Assembly: GCA_020853525.1 (NCBI GenBank)
Contig: JADYYS010000011.1
Span: forward strand, 1-64,000
Length of the DNA: 64,000 nt
Origin: Ardenticatenales bacterium
GTDB taxonomy: Bacteria; Chloroflexota; Anaerolineae; Epilineales; Epilineaceae
Reading direction: 5' to 3'
Shown: piece after piece, positions 28,956 to 38,241 of the stretch
Position numbering within the stretch: position 1 is the first letter of the stretch
How the letters are laid out: every line of letters starts with the position of its first letter
Notes under the pieces: generated by a model
The model's database searches: none
Told to the model about the DNA's origin: nothing
The model's input: only the letters and a program-made list of their open reading frames with translations
Position numbers and translations under genes: made by a program

Positions 28956-30074
28956 ATGCCCCAGCCAACCGCCCGGCCACGACCCTCGCGCACCCGCAAG
29001 GCGCTGCGCGTGGCGTTCCGGGTTGCCGTCAGCGTCGGGCTGTTCGCGCTGATCTACAAGCAGGGCGGCAAGGACGTCGTGGGCAACGTCGTCGAAAACC
29101 TGCGGCGTTCGGCGGACCATCCGTGGCTGCTGGTCGCCGCCGCCGTCATGTACGCCGGCATCGGGACGATCGTTCGCGGCTGGCGCTGGCAGGCGCTCGT
29201 GCGGCCGCTCGGCTACCCGATCACGCTCAGCCGGGCGTCCGAGCTGTTCATGGTCGGCACGTTCTTCAACCAGATCCTGCCGACCGGCGTGGGCGGCGAT
29301 GCGGTCAAGGCGGCGCTCCTGGCGCGCGATGCCCGGCCGCACGGGCTGGGGGGTGCGCGCGCCGTCTCGACCGTCCTCGTCGACCGGGCCGTCGGCCTGC
29401 TGCCCCTCCTGGCGTTCGGCCTGGTGGCGCTGCCGTTCACGCCCGGCGTGACGACGTCGATGGCCGTCTTCCTGGCCTGCATCGGGGTGGCGGGCGTGGT
29501 CGGCCTCGGCCTGCTCATGCGCGCCGATCTGTGGTGGTCGCGCGCCGAGCGGCTGCCGCTGGTCGGCTGGATCGTGCACCGCCCGGTCGTCGCGCGCTTC
29601 GTCGGCTCGTTCGCCGAGTACGGGGTGCGAGCGTTGGCGGTGGCGCTCGGCTGGGGCGTCGTCTTCTCCGTGCTCCTCGTCGGCACGAACGCCGTGCTCG
29701 GTCGCGCTGTGGGCATCGACAGCGTGTCCGTGGCCACGTGGACGGCGGTCGTGCCGATCGTGGCGCTGTCGGCCATGCTGCCGTCGATCGGCGGGTGGGG
29801 CGTTCGGGAGATGGGCTATCAGGTGGTCATGGGCGCGCTGACGCCGCCCGTGGCCGCGGACCAGGCGCTGGCGGTTTCGATCCTGTTCCAGGCGGTGAAC
29901 CTGCTGGTCTCGGCCGTCGGCGGCGTGCTCTACCTGCTGCGCGGCGACCACGTGGCGGCCGTCGTGTCCGACGCAGGGCCGGACGGGGGGTTGGTCGCGG
30001 CGTCGGATGCGGCGCCGGACGCCGTGGCCGAATCGGCCGGGCCGCCCGAGGTCGACGACACGGGGGCGGTGTGA
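28956..30074 (+). CDS. UPF0104/lysylphosphatidylglycerol synthase-type membrane protein
   Basis: 372 residues, about eight transmembrane helices. The family signature ELFMVGTFFNQILPTGVGGDAVKAALLAR is clear, together with STVLVDRAVGLLPLL and SIGGWGVREMGYQVV. The family includes the flippase domain of MprF and proteins associated with polyprenol-linked glycans, so lipid or lipid-glycan translocation is likely. The C-terminal 40 residues are disordered. The GTG of the next gene overlaps its stop. Confidence 0.88.
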   Translation: MPQPTARPRPSRTRKALRVAFRVAVSVGLFALIYKQGGKDVVGNVVENLRRSADHPWLLVAAAVMYAGIGTIVRGWRWQALVRPLGYPITLSRASELFMVGTFFNQILPTGVGGDAVKAALLARDARPHGLGGARAVSTVLVDRAVGLLPLLAFGLVALPFTPGVTTSMAVFLACIGVAGVVGLGLLMRADLWWSRAERLPLVGWIVHRPVVARFVGSFAEYGVRALAVALGWGVVFSVLLVGTNAVLGRAVGIDSVSVATWTAVVPIVALSAMLPSIGGWGVREMGYQVVMGALTPPVAADQALAVSILFQAVNLLVSAVGGVLYLLRGDHVAAVVSDAGPDGGLVAASDAAPDAVAESAGPPEVDDTGAV

Positions 30075-31954
30075 CGGATGTGACGCCCCGGCGCGACAGC
30101 CGGGCGGTCCTCCTCCTCGGCGCGATCTTCGTCCTCGCCCTCGTGCTGCGCTGGTGGGGCAACCGCTTCGGCCTTCCGGCGACGTACCACCCCGACGAGC
30201 ATCAGTACGTCGACGCCGCCGTGGCGGCGCTGGGCGGCGACCTCAACCCCGGCCGCTTCAACAACCCGACGCTGCTCAAGTACGCCCTGGCGCTCGTCTA
30301 TGCCGTCTGGTACGCCGTCGGCCGTGCGGCAGGCGCCTGGCCGGACGTCGCCGCGTGGCAGGGCGCCGTCGCGGCCGATCCGACGACCGCGCACGTCATC
30401 GCGCGCGGTCTCGTCGGCGTCCTCGGTGCCGGCACGTGTCTCGTCGTTGCCGCGATCGGCCGGCGGCTGCGCGATCGGACGACCGGCTTGCTGGCCGCCG
30501 CGTTCCTGGCCGTGGCCTTCATGCACGCCCGCGACAGCCACTACGCCGTGAACGACGTCCCGGCAGCGCTGTTGACGACGCTGGCCGTCGCGATCGCTCT
30601 GAAGGTCCGCGCCGGAACGACCGACCGGGACCGCGCCCGCGACCTCGTCCTCGGCGGGGCGGTCGTCGGGCTGGCGGCGGCGACGAAGTACACGGCGCTG
30701 GTGGCGGCGCTGCCGCTCGGGATCGCGTGGCTGGCGGCGGGCGACGGCGACGCGGGCGGCACGGTGGACGGCACGGTGGACGGCACGGTGGGCGGTGCTG
30801 TGGACGGCGCTGTCGACATGGCGAGCGAGGGTGGCGATGGCGCGGCAGCCCGGCGGCTGGGCCTCGACGCTCGCCGTCTCGCTCGCCGTCTCGCTCGCCG
30901 CCTGATCGCCCTACCCGTCGCGCTCGCCGCGCTCGCACTCGTCGCCGCGTTCCTGGCCGCCGTGCCGTTCGCCGTCCTCGACTGGCCCGCGTTTCGCGCC
31001 GACGTCGTGCTGTTGGCGACGCGGGGGCGGGAGGGGTTCAAGGGGTTGCAGATCGATCCGGCACCGGGCTGGATCTTCTACCTGAAGTCGCTCGGCTGGG
31101 GCCTCGGGTGGCCGATGCTCGGCGCGTCGATCGTCGGCATCGGGCTTGCGTTGGGGCGGCGGCGGGCGGACGACGTGATCGTCGTCGTGTTGCCGATCGT
31201 GCTGTGGGGGTACTTGGGGAGTCAGCTGAACATGTTCGCGCGGTTCATGCTGCCGGCGGTGCCGTTGCTGTGCGTGGTGGCGGCGGATGCGGTGGTGGTG
31301 GGGGCCGGGGTTGTGGGGCGGTGGCGGGAGGGGCGGTGGCGGGAAGGGCGCTCGTCGGAGGGGACGGTTGGGGGAGGCGGGGCGAGGGGTGGGGTGGGTG
31401 GGGATCGGGCGATGCGTTCGCATCGCCCCTACGCGTGGGGTATGGTGGCGATGGCCGGGGTGGTGGTTGGGGCGCCGTCGCTCGTTGCGGCGGTTCGGCA
31501 CAACGTGCTGCTTGGGCGCACGGACACGCGCGGGATGGCACGCGAGTGGATCGTGGAGCATGTGCCGGCGGGGGCGGCGATCGTGCTGCAGTCCGGGGGG
31601 CCGGAGCTGGATGGGCTGGGGTACGAGGTCGAGTCCGTCGGGACGCTCGAGCTGCCGGAGCGGGCGCTGGACGACTGGATCAGGGACGCAACGGACGGCG
31701 GGCGGCGACCGGCGTTTCTGGTGACGAGCACGTTCAGCACGGAGCGACGGCTGCTCGACCGCGAGGACGATGCGGCGGCCCGGGCGTGGTATGCGGACGT
31801 CGCGGGGCGCCTGGAGCCGATCGCGACGTTCCGGACCTTCGCCGAGGGTGGTGCGGCGCCGCCGTTCGTGTTCGATCAGGTGTACGGGCCGTGCACGGAC
31901 CTCTGGCGCATCGATCGCCCGGGACCCGGTGTCGCGATCTTCCCGCTGCGGTAG
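30071..31954 (+). CDS. Family-39-type membrane glycosyltransferase
   Basis: 627 residues with about ten membrane helices. The first external loop carries the acidic pair in TYHPDEHQY, as in PMT/ArnT polyprenyl-phosphate sugar transferases. The last 130 residues are a soluble alpha/beta tail. Two low-complexity insertions are unusual: GTVDGTVDGTVGGAVDGAVD (12-bp DNA repeats, 30758-30817) and, near 31320-31432, Arg/Gly repeats merging into a G-rich tract and a palindromic repeat. It probably transfers a sugar from polyprenyl phosphate outside the membrane. Last gene of the glycan operon. Confidence 0.82.
   Translation: MTDVTPRRDSRAVLLLGAIFVLALVLRWWGNRFGLPATYHPDEHQYVDAAVAALGGDLNPGRFNNPTLLKYALALVYAVWYAVGRAAGAWPDVAAWQGAVAADPTTAHVIARGLVGVLGAGTCLVVAAIGRRLRDRTTGLLAAAFLAVAFMHARDSHYAVNDVPAALLTTLAVAIALKVRAGTTDRDRARDLVLGGAVVGLAAATKYTALVAALPLGIAWLAAGDGDAGGTVDGTVDGTVGGAVDGAVDMASEGGDGAAARRLGLDARRLARRLARRLIALPVALAALALVAAFLAAVPFAVLDWPAFRADVVLLATRGREGFKGLQIDPAPGWIFYLKSLGWGLGWPMLGASIVGIGLALGRRRADDVIVVVLPIVLWGYLGSQLNMFARFMLPAVPLLCVVAADAVVVGAGVVGRWREGRWREGRSSEGTVGGGGARGGVGGDRAMRSHRPYAWGMVAMAGVVVGAPSLVAAVRHNVLLGRTDTRGMAREWIVEHVPAGAAIVLQSGGPELDGLGYEVESVGTLELPERALDDWIRDATDGGRRPAFLVTSTFSTERRLLDREDDAAARAWYADVAGRLEPIATFRTFAEGGAAPPFVFDQVYGPCTDLWRIDRPGPGVAIFPLR
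30758..30817 (+). repeat. 12-bp minisatellite inside the GT39 gene
   Basis: Five units of GGCACGGTGGAC, three close copies and two degenerate (GGYGCTGTSGAC), encode the GTVD/GAVD repeat. It keeps frame and lies in a cytosolic or periplasmic loop between membrane helices. Length variation between strains would be expected. Confidence 0.75.
31407..31432 (-). repeat. Palindromic repeat, copy 3, inside a gene
   Basis: GGGCGATGCG-TTCG-CATCGCCC followed by CTAC, within the GT39 coding frame, where it encodes RAMRSHRPY. Here the palindrome core has become a hairpin with a stable-type TTCG loop. It directly follows the G-rich tract at 31370-31403. Confidence 0.7.
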
Positions 31955-31980
31955 GGCGGGGTAGTAGGGCGGGGTAGGGC

Positions 31981-31996
31981 GCCGTAGGGCTACGGC
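31981..31996. terminator. Small hairpin between convergent genes
   Basis: GCCGTAG-GG-CTACGGC: 7-bp arms around two bases, with the right arm containing the TAG stop of the minus-strand FG-GAP gene. It is the only inverted repeat in the 35-base gap between the GT39 and FG-GAP genes. The 2-base loop is too tight, so outer pairs would open. Confidence 0.35.
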
Positions 31997-34900
31997 CGAT
32001 ACGACCGCGGCGGCGGGCACGTGGCCACCGGGTCCGGCGGCGGGGTGACGTTGGGGCCGACGAGGCAGCCGGCGCGCCAGACGGGCGGGTTGAACAGCTT
32101 GTTGTAGCGGATGCCGCGGTTCGTGAGGTCGAGGCAGACGCGGCGCGGGTTCGGCAGCTCGTCGTAGCCGGGCGTCGGGTACCTCGGGCTGCCGGGGACG
32201 TTCGGGTTGGCGAGGTCGTTCAGGCCGTAGAAGCCCGGCGGGTCCGCGTCCGAGTTCTGGAAGACGAGCGCCAGCTGGGCCTGGGCGGTGGCCAGGATGG
32301 GCGGGCGCTCACAGTCGGTGACGCGCCAGTCCTGGTAGATGACGAGGCAAACGCACGGCGCGGCCATGCCGGTCGGGGTCGCGCTGGGCGTGTGCGTCGC
32401 GGTGGCGGTGGGCGTCCGGGTGGGTGTGGCGGTCGGGGTGTGCGTCGGGGTCGTGGTCGACGTGTGCGTGGGCGTCCGGGTGGGCGTGGCGGTGGGCGTG
32501 TGGGTGGGCGTCGACGTACGCGTCGGCGTGGCGGTCGACGTGGCGGTCGGCGTGATCGTCGGGGTGGGCGTGGCGGTGGCCGTGCGCGTGGCCGTCGCCG
32601 TGCGGGTGGGCGTCGGCGAGGTCGTCGCCGTCGGCGTCGTCGTGGGTGTCGACGTGTGCGTGGCGGTCGGCGTAAGCGTTGGGGTGGGCGTGGAGGTGGC
32701 CGTGTGCGTCGCGGTCGGGGTCGACGTGGCGGTGTTCGTGGGCGTGGCGGTCGACGTGTGCGTCGCCGTCGGCGTCTGGGTCGGCGTGGCGGTGAATGTG
32801 CTCGTCGGGGTCGCGGTCGGCGTGTGCGTGGCCGTGTGCGTGGCGGTGGCCGTGTTCGTCGGCGTCGCGGTAGGGGTCGATGTGGCGGTCTTCGTCGGCG
32901 TTGCCGTGTTCGTCGGCGTGGCCGAGCTCGTCGGGGTCGCCGTGGCGGTCTGGCACGGACCGTTGATGCAGTCGTTGAGGAAGACGTTCTCCGGCTCGCC
33001 GCACGCGCCCGCGTTGGCGACGACGATGTCCGGGCAGCGGTCGCCGTTCAGGTCGGCGGCGGCGACCGCCAGGCCGTCGTGGTTGCCGGCGGGTGGGGCG
33101 AGGAGGCGGACGGGGGCCGGGTCGAACGCGACGGGGCCGAGCGGGCGGCGGAAGGCGTCGCGCGGTGTCGTGTTCAGCCACACCAGATCGCCCCGCTCGC
33201 TCGGGCAGGCGTCGAGGCCGAGGGCGGGGTTGGGCAGCCAGCGCAGCGTGCTCACGACGGCGTCGAGGTCGCAGTCGCCGTCGAAGTCGGCCAGGGCGAT
33301 GCCGGTCGAGTTGGCCTGGCCGAGGCGGAGCGCGTTCGGGTCGAACGTCCCGTTGCCGTTGTTCATATAGACCACGTCGGCCGCGCCGCGCAGGTTGGCG
33401 TTGGCGACGTAGGCGTCAAGATCGCCGTCTTCGTCGAGGTCGCCGAGCGCCACGCCGAAGCTGAAGTCGCCGCCGAAGCGCTGTCGCTCCGTGAAGCCGC
33501 CGCGGCCGTCGTTCAGCCAGACGGACTCCTTGTCTTCCTCGCGGGCGATTCCGGCGTTCGCCAGGAACGCGTCGAGGTCGCCGTCGCCGTCGAGGTCGCC
33601 GAGCGCGACGTCCGTCGTGAAGGGCGCCCGGTCGCGGTCGCCCGGGTAGTCGGGCGACGTGCCGACGCCGATCCGCTGCCCGCTGTCGCTGAACGTGCCG
33701 CGGCCGTCGTTCCGCCAGACGGTGTCGGGGCCGGTGTTCGCGAACCAGATGTCGAGGTCGCCGTCGCCGTCCACGTCGCCGAGCGCCGCCGCGTTGCCGC
33801 GGTCGTTGCCGAGCCGCTGGCCGCCGTCGCGCAGCGTGCCCCGGCCGTCGTTGAGGAGCACGGCGTCGGCCGCGCCCGTCCGGCCGGTGTTCACGACGAC
33901 GGCATCGAGGTCGCGGTCGCCGTCCACGTCGCCCAGCACGACGTCCTTGGCATTGTAGCGTCCGGCGATCTGCGCGACGGACAGGTTGCCGGCGCCGTCG
34001 TTCGTCAGCACCTGCAGGTCCGCCCCCGCGCTCGGCCCGCCCCGCTCGCTCTCGATGTTCGCGACGACGGCATCGCTGTCGCCGTCGCCGTCGAGGTCGC
34101 CGAGCGCAACGCCCTCGCTGTTGCCGCCGCCCATCCGCCGGCCGCCGATCGATTGGCCGGTGTCCTCGAACAGGTCGGGCGAGGGATTGCTCGAGGTGCG
34201 GACGGTGGCGCTGACGTTCAGCCAGACCTCGTCGGCCTCGCCCTCGTCGAAGCGGCAGAAGCCGTCGGGCGGGGCGCCGTAGTTGGCGGCGAAGAGGTCG
34301 GGGACATCGTCGCCGTTCACGTCGTCGACCGCCAGCCCCCAGGTGTTGGCGTTGCCGAGCCGCATCCCGCTGTCGACCAGGACGACGCTGTCCTTCCCCC
34401 GGCTCTCGTTCAGGTAGACGACGTTGGGCGCGCCGCAGACGCCCGATTCGGCGACGACGGCGTCCAAGTCCTGATCGCCGTCGATATCGGCGAAGCGAAC
34501 CCCGAAGCTGTAGAGGGCAGGGAAGACGATGCCGCTGTCCCGGAACGCGATGGTGCCGGACTGTCGCGGCCAATACGTCAGGTCGGGCGTCGGCCGTGCC
34601 GGGTTGTCCGGCTCGCTGACGTTGATCCAGACCTTGTCGCGGTTCTCGCCCGGACTGGCGCCGGCGTTCGCCTCGAACACGTCCAGGTCGCCGTCGCCGT
34701 CGAGGTCGCCGAGCGCGATGTCGACGGTGTGCGGCCCGTCGCCGTTGACGTGCCGCTCGCCGATCCGCAGCGTGCTGTCGCGCAGCTGGATCGGGCGGGC
34801 GGACAGCGGGCCGGCGGGGCCGGGGCCGGGAGGCGGCGTGTCGTTCAGCCAGAGCTTGTCCAAGCCCGTCTCGGCCGTGTAGGCGTCCAGGTCGCCGTCG

Positions 34901-35688
34901 CCGTCGAGGTCGCCCAGGGCCACGGCGTTGCCGCGCCGCTCGCCGATCCGGAGGCCGGAGTCGGCGAACCGCCCGCCGCCCACGTTCACCCAGACGTTGT
35001 CCGCCTGGCCGCGGTTCACGCGGAGCGGGTGGTCGATGTCGGGCACGTCGCGTACGACGACGCCGAGGTCCTCGGGTCCGGTCTCGTGGTTGTTGGCGAC
35101 ATACGCATCGAGGTCGCCGTCGCCGTCGAGGTCGCCCAGGGCGACGCCGCGGCCGTCCGCGTGGCCGAGGCGCTGGCCGCTGTCGGCGAAGCGGGCGCGG
35201 CCGTCGTTCAGCCAGACCTGGTCGCCGGCGCCGAAGCGGTCGGGGTCGCCGTCGACGGCGAAGGCCGGGATCAGCTCGTCGAAGCCGCCCATGCTGAAGA
35301 AGGCGTCGAGGTCGCCGTCCGCGTCGAGGTCGCCGAGGGCGACGTCCCAGGCATTGCCCGCCGCCAGGCGCTGGCCGGTATCCGTGAAGGCGCCCTTGCC
35401 GTCGTTCAGCCAGACCTGGCTGATGCCCTTGCAGCGCGGGCAGTCCGCGATCCGGGCGATGACGGCGTCCCGGTCGCCGTCGCCGTCGAGGTCGCCGAGC
35501 GCAACGGCCAGGCTCTTGCCGCCCATCGGCACACCGCCCATCGGCCCGCGCGGCAGGACGCCGCGGTCCGTAAACGTGGGACGGGCGCCCTGCGCGGACA
35601 CCGCCGACGCGCCGACGAACGCCGCGGCCGTGAGGACGGCGGCGGTGAGGCAGGCGGCGCGGCACGGCGACGTGAGGCGGCGGCGCAT
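31990..35688 (-). CDS. Secreted FG-GAP/VCBS repeat protein with mucin-like Thr/Pro domain
   Basis: About 1232 residues. A signal peptide ([22 protein letters not shown]) precedes 14 repeats of the form [18 protein letters not shown], each with a DxDxDxxxD calcium-binding loop, predicting a large propeller or integrin-alpha-like fold. Next comes a region of about 190 residues made almost only of Thr, Pro, Ala, Ser and His (encoded near 32360-32950), then a Cys-containing C-terminal domain of about 110 residues. GGAG lies 11 bases before the ATG at 35688; an ATG 18 bases earlier has no site. Probable surface adhesin or structural protein. Confidence 0.85.
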   Translation of the reverse strand: MRRRLTSPCRAACLTAAVLTAAAFVGASAVSAQGARPTFTDRGVLPRGPMGGVPMGGKSLAVALGDLDGDGDRDAVIARIADCPRCKGISQVWLNDGKGAFTDTGQRLAAGNAWDVALGDLDADGDLDAFFSMGGFDELIPAFAVDGDPDRFGAGDQVWLNDGRARFADSGQRLGHADGRGVALGDLDGDGDLDAYVANNHETGPEDLGVVVRDVPDIDHPLRVNRGQADNVWVNVGGGRFADSGLRIGERRGNAVALGDLDGDGDLDAYTAETGLDKLWLNDTPPPGPGPAGPLSARPIQLRDSTLRIGERHVNGDGPHTVDIALGDLDGDGDLDVFEANAGASPGENRDKVWINVSEPDNPARPTPDLTYWPRQSGTIAFRDSGIVFPALYSFGVRFADIDGDQDLDAVVAESGVCGAPNVVYLNESRGKDSVVLVDSGMRLGNANTWGLAVDDVNGDDVPDLFAANYGAPPDGFCRFDEGEADEVWLNVSATVRTSSNPSPDLFEDTGQSIGGRRMGGGNSEGVALGDLDGDGDSDAVVANIESERGGPSAGADLQVLTNDGAGNLSVAQIAGRYNAKDVVLGDVDGDRDLDAVVVNTGRTGAADAVLLNDGRGTLRDGGQRLGNDRGNAAALGDVDGDGDLDIWFANTGPDTVWRNDGRGTFSDSGQRIGVGTSPDYPGDRDRAPFTTDVALGDLDGDGDLDAFLANAGIAREEDKESVWLNDGRGGFTERQRFGGDFSFGVALGDLDEDGDLDAYVANANLRGAADVVYMNNGNGTFDPNALRLGQANSTGIALADFDGDCDLDAVVSTLRWLPNPALGLDACPSERGDLVWLNTTPRDAFRRPLGPVAFDPAPVRLLAPPAGNHDGLAVAAADLNGDRCPDIVVANAGACGEPENVFLNDCINGPCQTATATPTSSATPTNTATPTKTATSTPTATPTNTATATHTATHTPTATPTSTFTATPTQTPTATHTSTATPTNTATSTPTATHTATSTPTPTLTPTATHTSTPTTTPTATTSPTPTRTATATRTATATPTPTITPTATSTATPTRTSTPTHTPTATPTRTPTHTSTTTPTHTPTATPTRTPTATATHTPSATPTGMAAPCVCLVIYQDWRVTDCERPPILATAQAQLALVFQNSDADPPGFYGLNDLANPNVPGSPRYPTPGYDELPNPRRVCLDLTNRGIRYNKLFNPPVWRAGCLVGPNVTPPPDPVATCPPPRSYRP

Positions 35689-35867
35689 GGGCGGTGGAAG
35701 CTCCATTACGGATTCGTAACCAGCAGCACATCGATAAGAACGTCTCATGAGAGACAACGGATACGGACCCTGCGGCGACGATACGCGGGAAGTTCCGGTC
35801 CGCCAAAGCGGCTGCCCGTGCTAAGATGCCGGTTCGCAAGCCCGTCCCTCCGCCAAGGAAACGCCGC

Positions 35868-36506
35868 ATGACCTTCAAGATCGACCGTCGCGTGTTCTAT
35901 GCCGCCCTGGCCGTCCTCGCACTCGGCGGGGCGCTGGCCGTCGGCCTCCTGGTCGGTCGCGGGACCGGCGCGCCGGGCAGTACCGCCCAGGTGGACGCCC
36001 CGGCCGACCCCGCCGCCCTGCCCACATCCGCCGTGGCGCCGATCGACGGCGCCCCCACCGTCGACCCGGCGTTCGCCGAGCTGCCGCGGATCGAGATCGC
36101 GGACGCGTTCCAGCGATTCGAGCAGGGCGACGCGCTCTTCGTGGATGCGCGCGCGCCCGGTGAGTTCACCTACGAGCACATTCCGGGCGCGGTGAACATC
36201 CCGTACACCGAGGCCGAGGCCCGCATGGGCGAGCTGCCGACGGACAAGGACATCATCGTCTACTGTGCCTGACCGTCCGCCCAAGAAAGCGTCCGTGCGG
36301 CGCAAACGTGGGTGGACAAGGGGATGAAGAACGTCGTCGTCATGTGGGACGGGTTGAATTCGTGGAAGTCCGCCGGCCATCCGGTCGATCCGCCCGCCGC
36401 GGGCGGTGCCGCCGACCCGGGCGCAGCGGGGGCTGCCGACGACGGCAGCGCGCCGCTGATGATCACGGTGCCGGCCGGCAGCGCCGCGACGCCGGTGCTG
36501 CCCTGA
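35868..36506 (+). CDS. Membrane-anchored rhodanese with in-frame UGA (candidate selenoprotein)
   Basis: Read through TGA at 36270-36272, this is one 212-residue frame. An N-terminal anchor (VFYAALAVLALGGALAVGLL), a Pro/Ala linker, and a rhodanese domain from about residue 72: LFVDARAPGEFTYEHIPGAVNIP, then the active-site strand IIVYC(133)-A-UGA(135)-PSAQES, then the second half RAAQTWVDKGMKNVVVMWDGLNSW, needed for the fold. Related rhodaneses carry YCxCP here, so UGA replaces the second Cys. A SECIS-like hairpin follows. AAGGAA lies 8 bases before the ATG. Stopping at UGA would leave a 134-residue half domain. The alternative is a nonsense mutation; selenocysteine genes are not in the window. 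Confidence 0.7.
36270..36317 (+). promoter_or_regulatory. UGA codon with SECIS-like hairpin
   Basis: Downstream of the UGA, 36275-36283 (GTCCGCCCA) pairs with 36309-36317 (TGGGTGGAC) through 9 pairs including one G-U. Inside it GCGTC (36289-36293) pairs with GGCGC (36299-36303) around a 5-nt loop CGUGC holding a GU. The loop begins 22 nt after the UGA, within the range known for bacterial SECIS elements, whose apical G/U contacts SelB. The fold was made by hand. Confidence 0.5.
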
Positions 36507-36540
36507 TCGGGACCGCGCCGTTCGCGTTGCCGACCTCCGA

Positions 36541-38241
36541 TCATCGGGGTCGTGCCCAGATCCAGGCATAGTCGATTCCGTTCAGCCGGACGACGTGTGT
36601 CGGCGGTCGCCCCTCGACCGCCGACAGGATCTCCTCCGGCTCGCCGATCTGCCGGTCGTCGATCATGACGACGAGCCAGCCGGCGTCGCGCCACTTCTTG
36701 GGCGCCACGATGCGGCCACGATAACCGTACGCGAGCAGAACGTCGCTGGCTGTGGCGACGGTGTGCTCCGCCGCGGTCGACCACCCGGTGCGATCCTGGG
36801 CATGCAACCATGCCACGACGAGGTCCGAGCCCTCGCCCCAGCCGACGGGCAGCACGCGCGCCGCCGCCGGCCCGCCGCCGAGGAGCGGGTTGTACCACGC
36901 CAGGTAGGTCGGGTGGTGGGCCACGACGAACGCGGCCTGCAGCGCGACCGCCGCCGCCAACGCCGCGGCCTGCCGTCGCGCCTGCCGCCCGACATGGCCG
37001 ACGCCCCAGAGGTCCGCCACGGCCCACGCCGACGGCGAAGGCGTCGCGGTGTCGGGCGCATCGATCGCGACCCCCTCCCGCGCCTGCCACCGCCGCGCGG
37101 CGTCGACGAGGACCACGAGCCCGACCGCCGCCACGACGTCGAGCGCCGGCAGGCTGGGGAGCATGTAGCGCTCGAACTTCTTGGCGCCCGCACCCATCGC
37201 CAGCACGAAGACCACCGCCCACGCCAGCAGCAAGGCCGCCGTCCACCGCCCACGCCGCGCCTCGCGCCCGGCCGCGAAGACGCCGACCGCCAGCCCCACG
37301 AGCGACAGCGGCGTCATCCGCCAAGGGATCGCGGCCAGGTAGAGGCCGATGCCGGGGTCGGGCGAGACCCGCCCGGCAAAGAAGACGGCCTCGCGCGCCT
37401 GCCCCGCGCCTTCGGCCGCGTACGCCAGCATGCGCTGGAATGTCTCGACGGGTGCGACCCACATCGCCGGCCAGACGGCGACGTACGTGATGGCGGCCGC
37501 AACGGCGACGACGACGCCGGCGTCCAGCCACCGCACGAGGCCGTCGCCCACACGCGTCCGACTCCGGCTGCGCACGGCGTCGACGACGATCCGCACCGTG
37601 ATGACCGCCGCGACGAATGCTCCCAGGACGAGCATCGGCGACTTTTCCACGATCGCCAGGCCGGTCGCGACGCCCGTGGCGATGAGCCAGCGCTTCGAGG
37701 GCGCGGGTGGCGCGCTGTCGAGCCGGCGCGCGAGGACGTCGAGCCAGCGCGCCAGGCAGAGGACGGCGACGAGGGCGAGCGAGGCGGCGACGGCGTCGAG
37801 GTGGAGGACGCGGCTGTGGGCGAGGAGGTAGGGGTCGAAGGCGAGGAGGGCGGCGGCCGTCGTCGCTGCCGGCGTGCCGACGAGGGGGCGGGCGAGCCAC
37901 CAGGCGAGGGCGATGGCGAGGGCGGTGAGGAGGGCGATTGCGGCGCGCATGCCGTCGAGCGGATCGACATCGTCATCGACGACGGACTCCGACGGGCGAT
38001 CGGCAATCGCCAACGCCACCGCGCCGGCCCACATCGTGACGACGCCCGGGTGCTCGCGCTGGAAGGTCTGTCGGAGATCGCCGCCCTCGAGCGCTTGCAG
38101 GAATGCGGTCGACCGCTCGGCCCACGTCGGCTCGTCCCAGGTGACGAAGCGGGCGGGGGCGAGGAGGCGGGGGGCCAGGGCTAGGGTGAAGATGGCGAGG
38201 CAGGCGAATGAGGTCGCGATGCGACCACGTGAGGCCCTCAC
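36541..38241 (-). CDS. Family-39-type membrane glycosyltransferase
   Basis: About 566 residues with some ten membrane helices and a soluble C-terminal region. The external loop has VTWDEPTW (catalytic-type Asp-Glu) and REHPGVVTMWAG; later helices carry VWPAMWVAPVETFQRML and AGAKKFERYMLPSLPAL. It shares the (R/K)EHPGVVTMW, WPAMWV and KKFxRYxLP motifs with the next gene upstream (38238-42146), so the two are paralogues. I chose the GTG at 38241, which overlaps the upstream stop in a GTGA; an ATG 30 bases earlier is possible. Likely sugar transfer from a polyprenyl carrier. Confidence 0.82.
   Translation of the reverse strand: MRASRGRIATSFACLAIFTLALAPRLLAPARFVTWDEPTWAERSTAFLQALEGGDLRQTFQREHPGVVTMWAGAVALAIADRPSESVVDDDVDPLDGMRAAIALLTALAIALAWWLARPLVGTPAATTAAALLAFDPYLLAHSRVLHLDAVAASLALVAVLCLARWLDVLARRLDSAPPAPSKRWLIATGVATGLAIVEKSPMLVLGAFVAAVITVRIVVDAVRSRSRTRVGDGLVRWLDAGVVVAVAAAITYVAVWPAMWVAPVETFQRMLAYAAEGAGQAREAVFFAGRVSPDPGIGLYLAAIPWRMTPLSLVGLAVGVFAAGREARRGRWTAALLLAWAVVFVLAMGAGAKKFERYMLPSLPALDVVAAVGLVVLVDAARRWQAREGVAIDAPDTATPSPSAWAVADLWGVGHVGRQARRQAAALAAAVALQAAFVVAHHPTYLAWYNPLLGGGPAAARVLPVGWGEGSDLVVAWLHAQDRTGWSTAAEHTVATASDVLLAYGYRGRIVAPKKWRDAGWLVVMIDDRQIGEPEEILSAVEGRPPTHVVRLNGIDYAWIWARPR

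Noticed and set aside
32360-32950. CRISPR or non-coding satellite
   Set aside because: Repeat length is irregular and the minus-strand frame stays open with a consistent Thr/Pro pattern between folded domains.
32339-33370. Plus-strand frame full of VGVAVGV repeats
   Set aside because: It is the antisense of the Thr/Pro-rich repeat region of the FG-GAP protein; the periodicity comes from the ACN/CCN codons on the other strand.
35826-36272. Rhodanese as a short protein ending at TGA 36272
   Set aside because: It would end right after the active-site strand, leaving half a fold, while the same frame continues with the missing half. The longer reading explains both parts.
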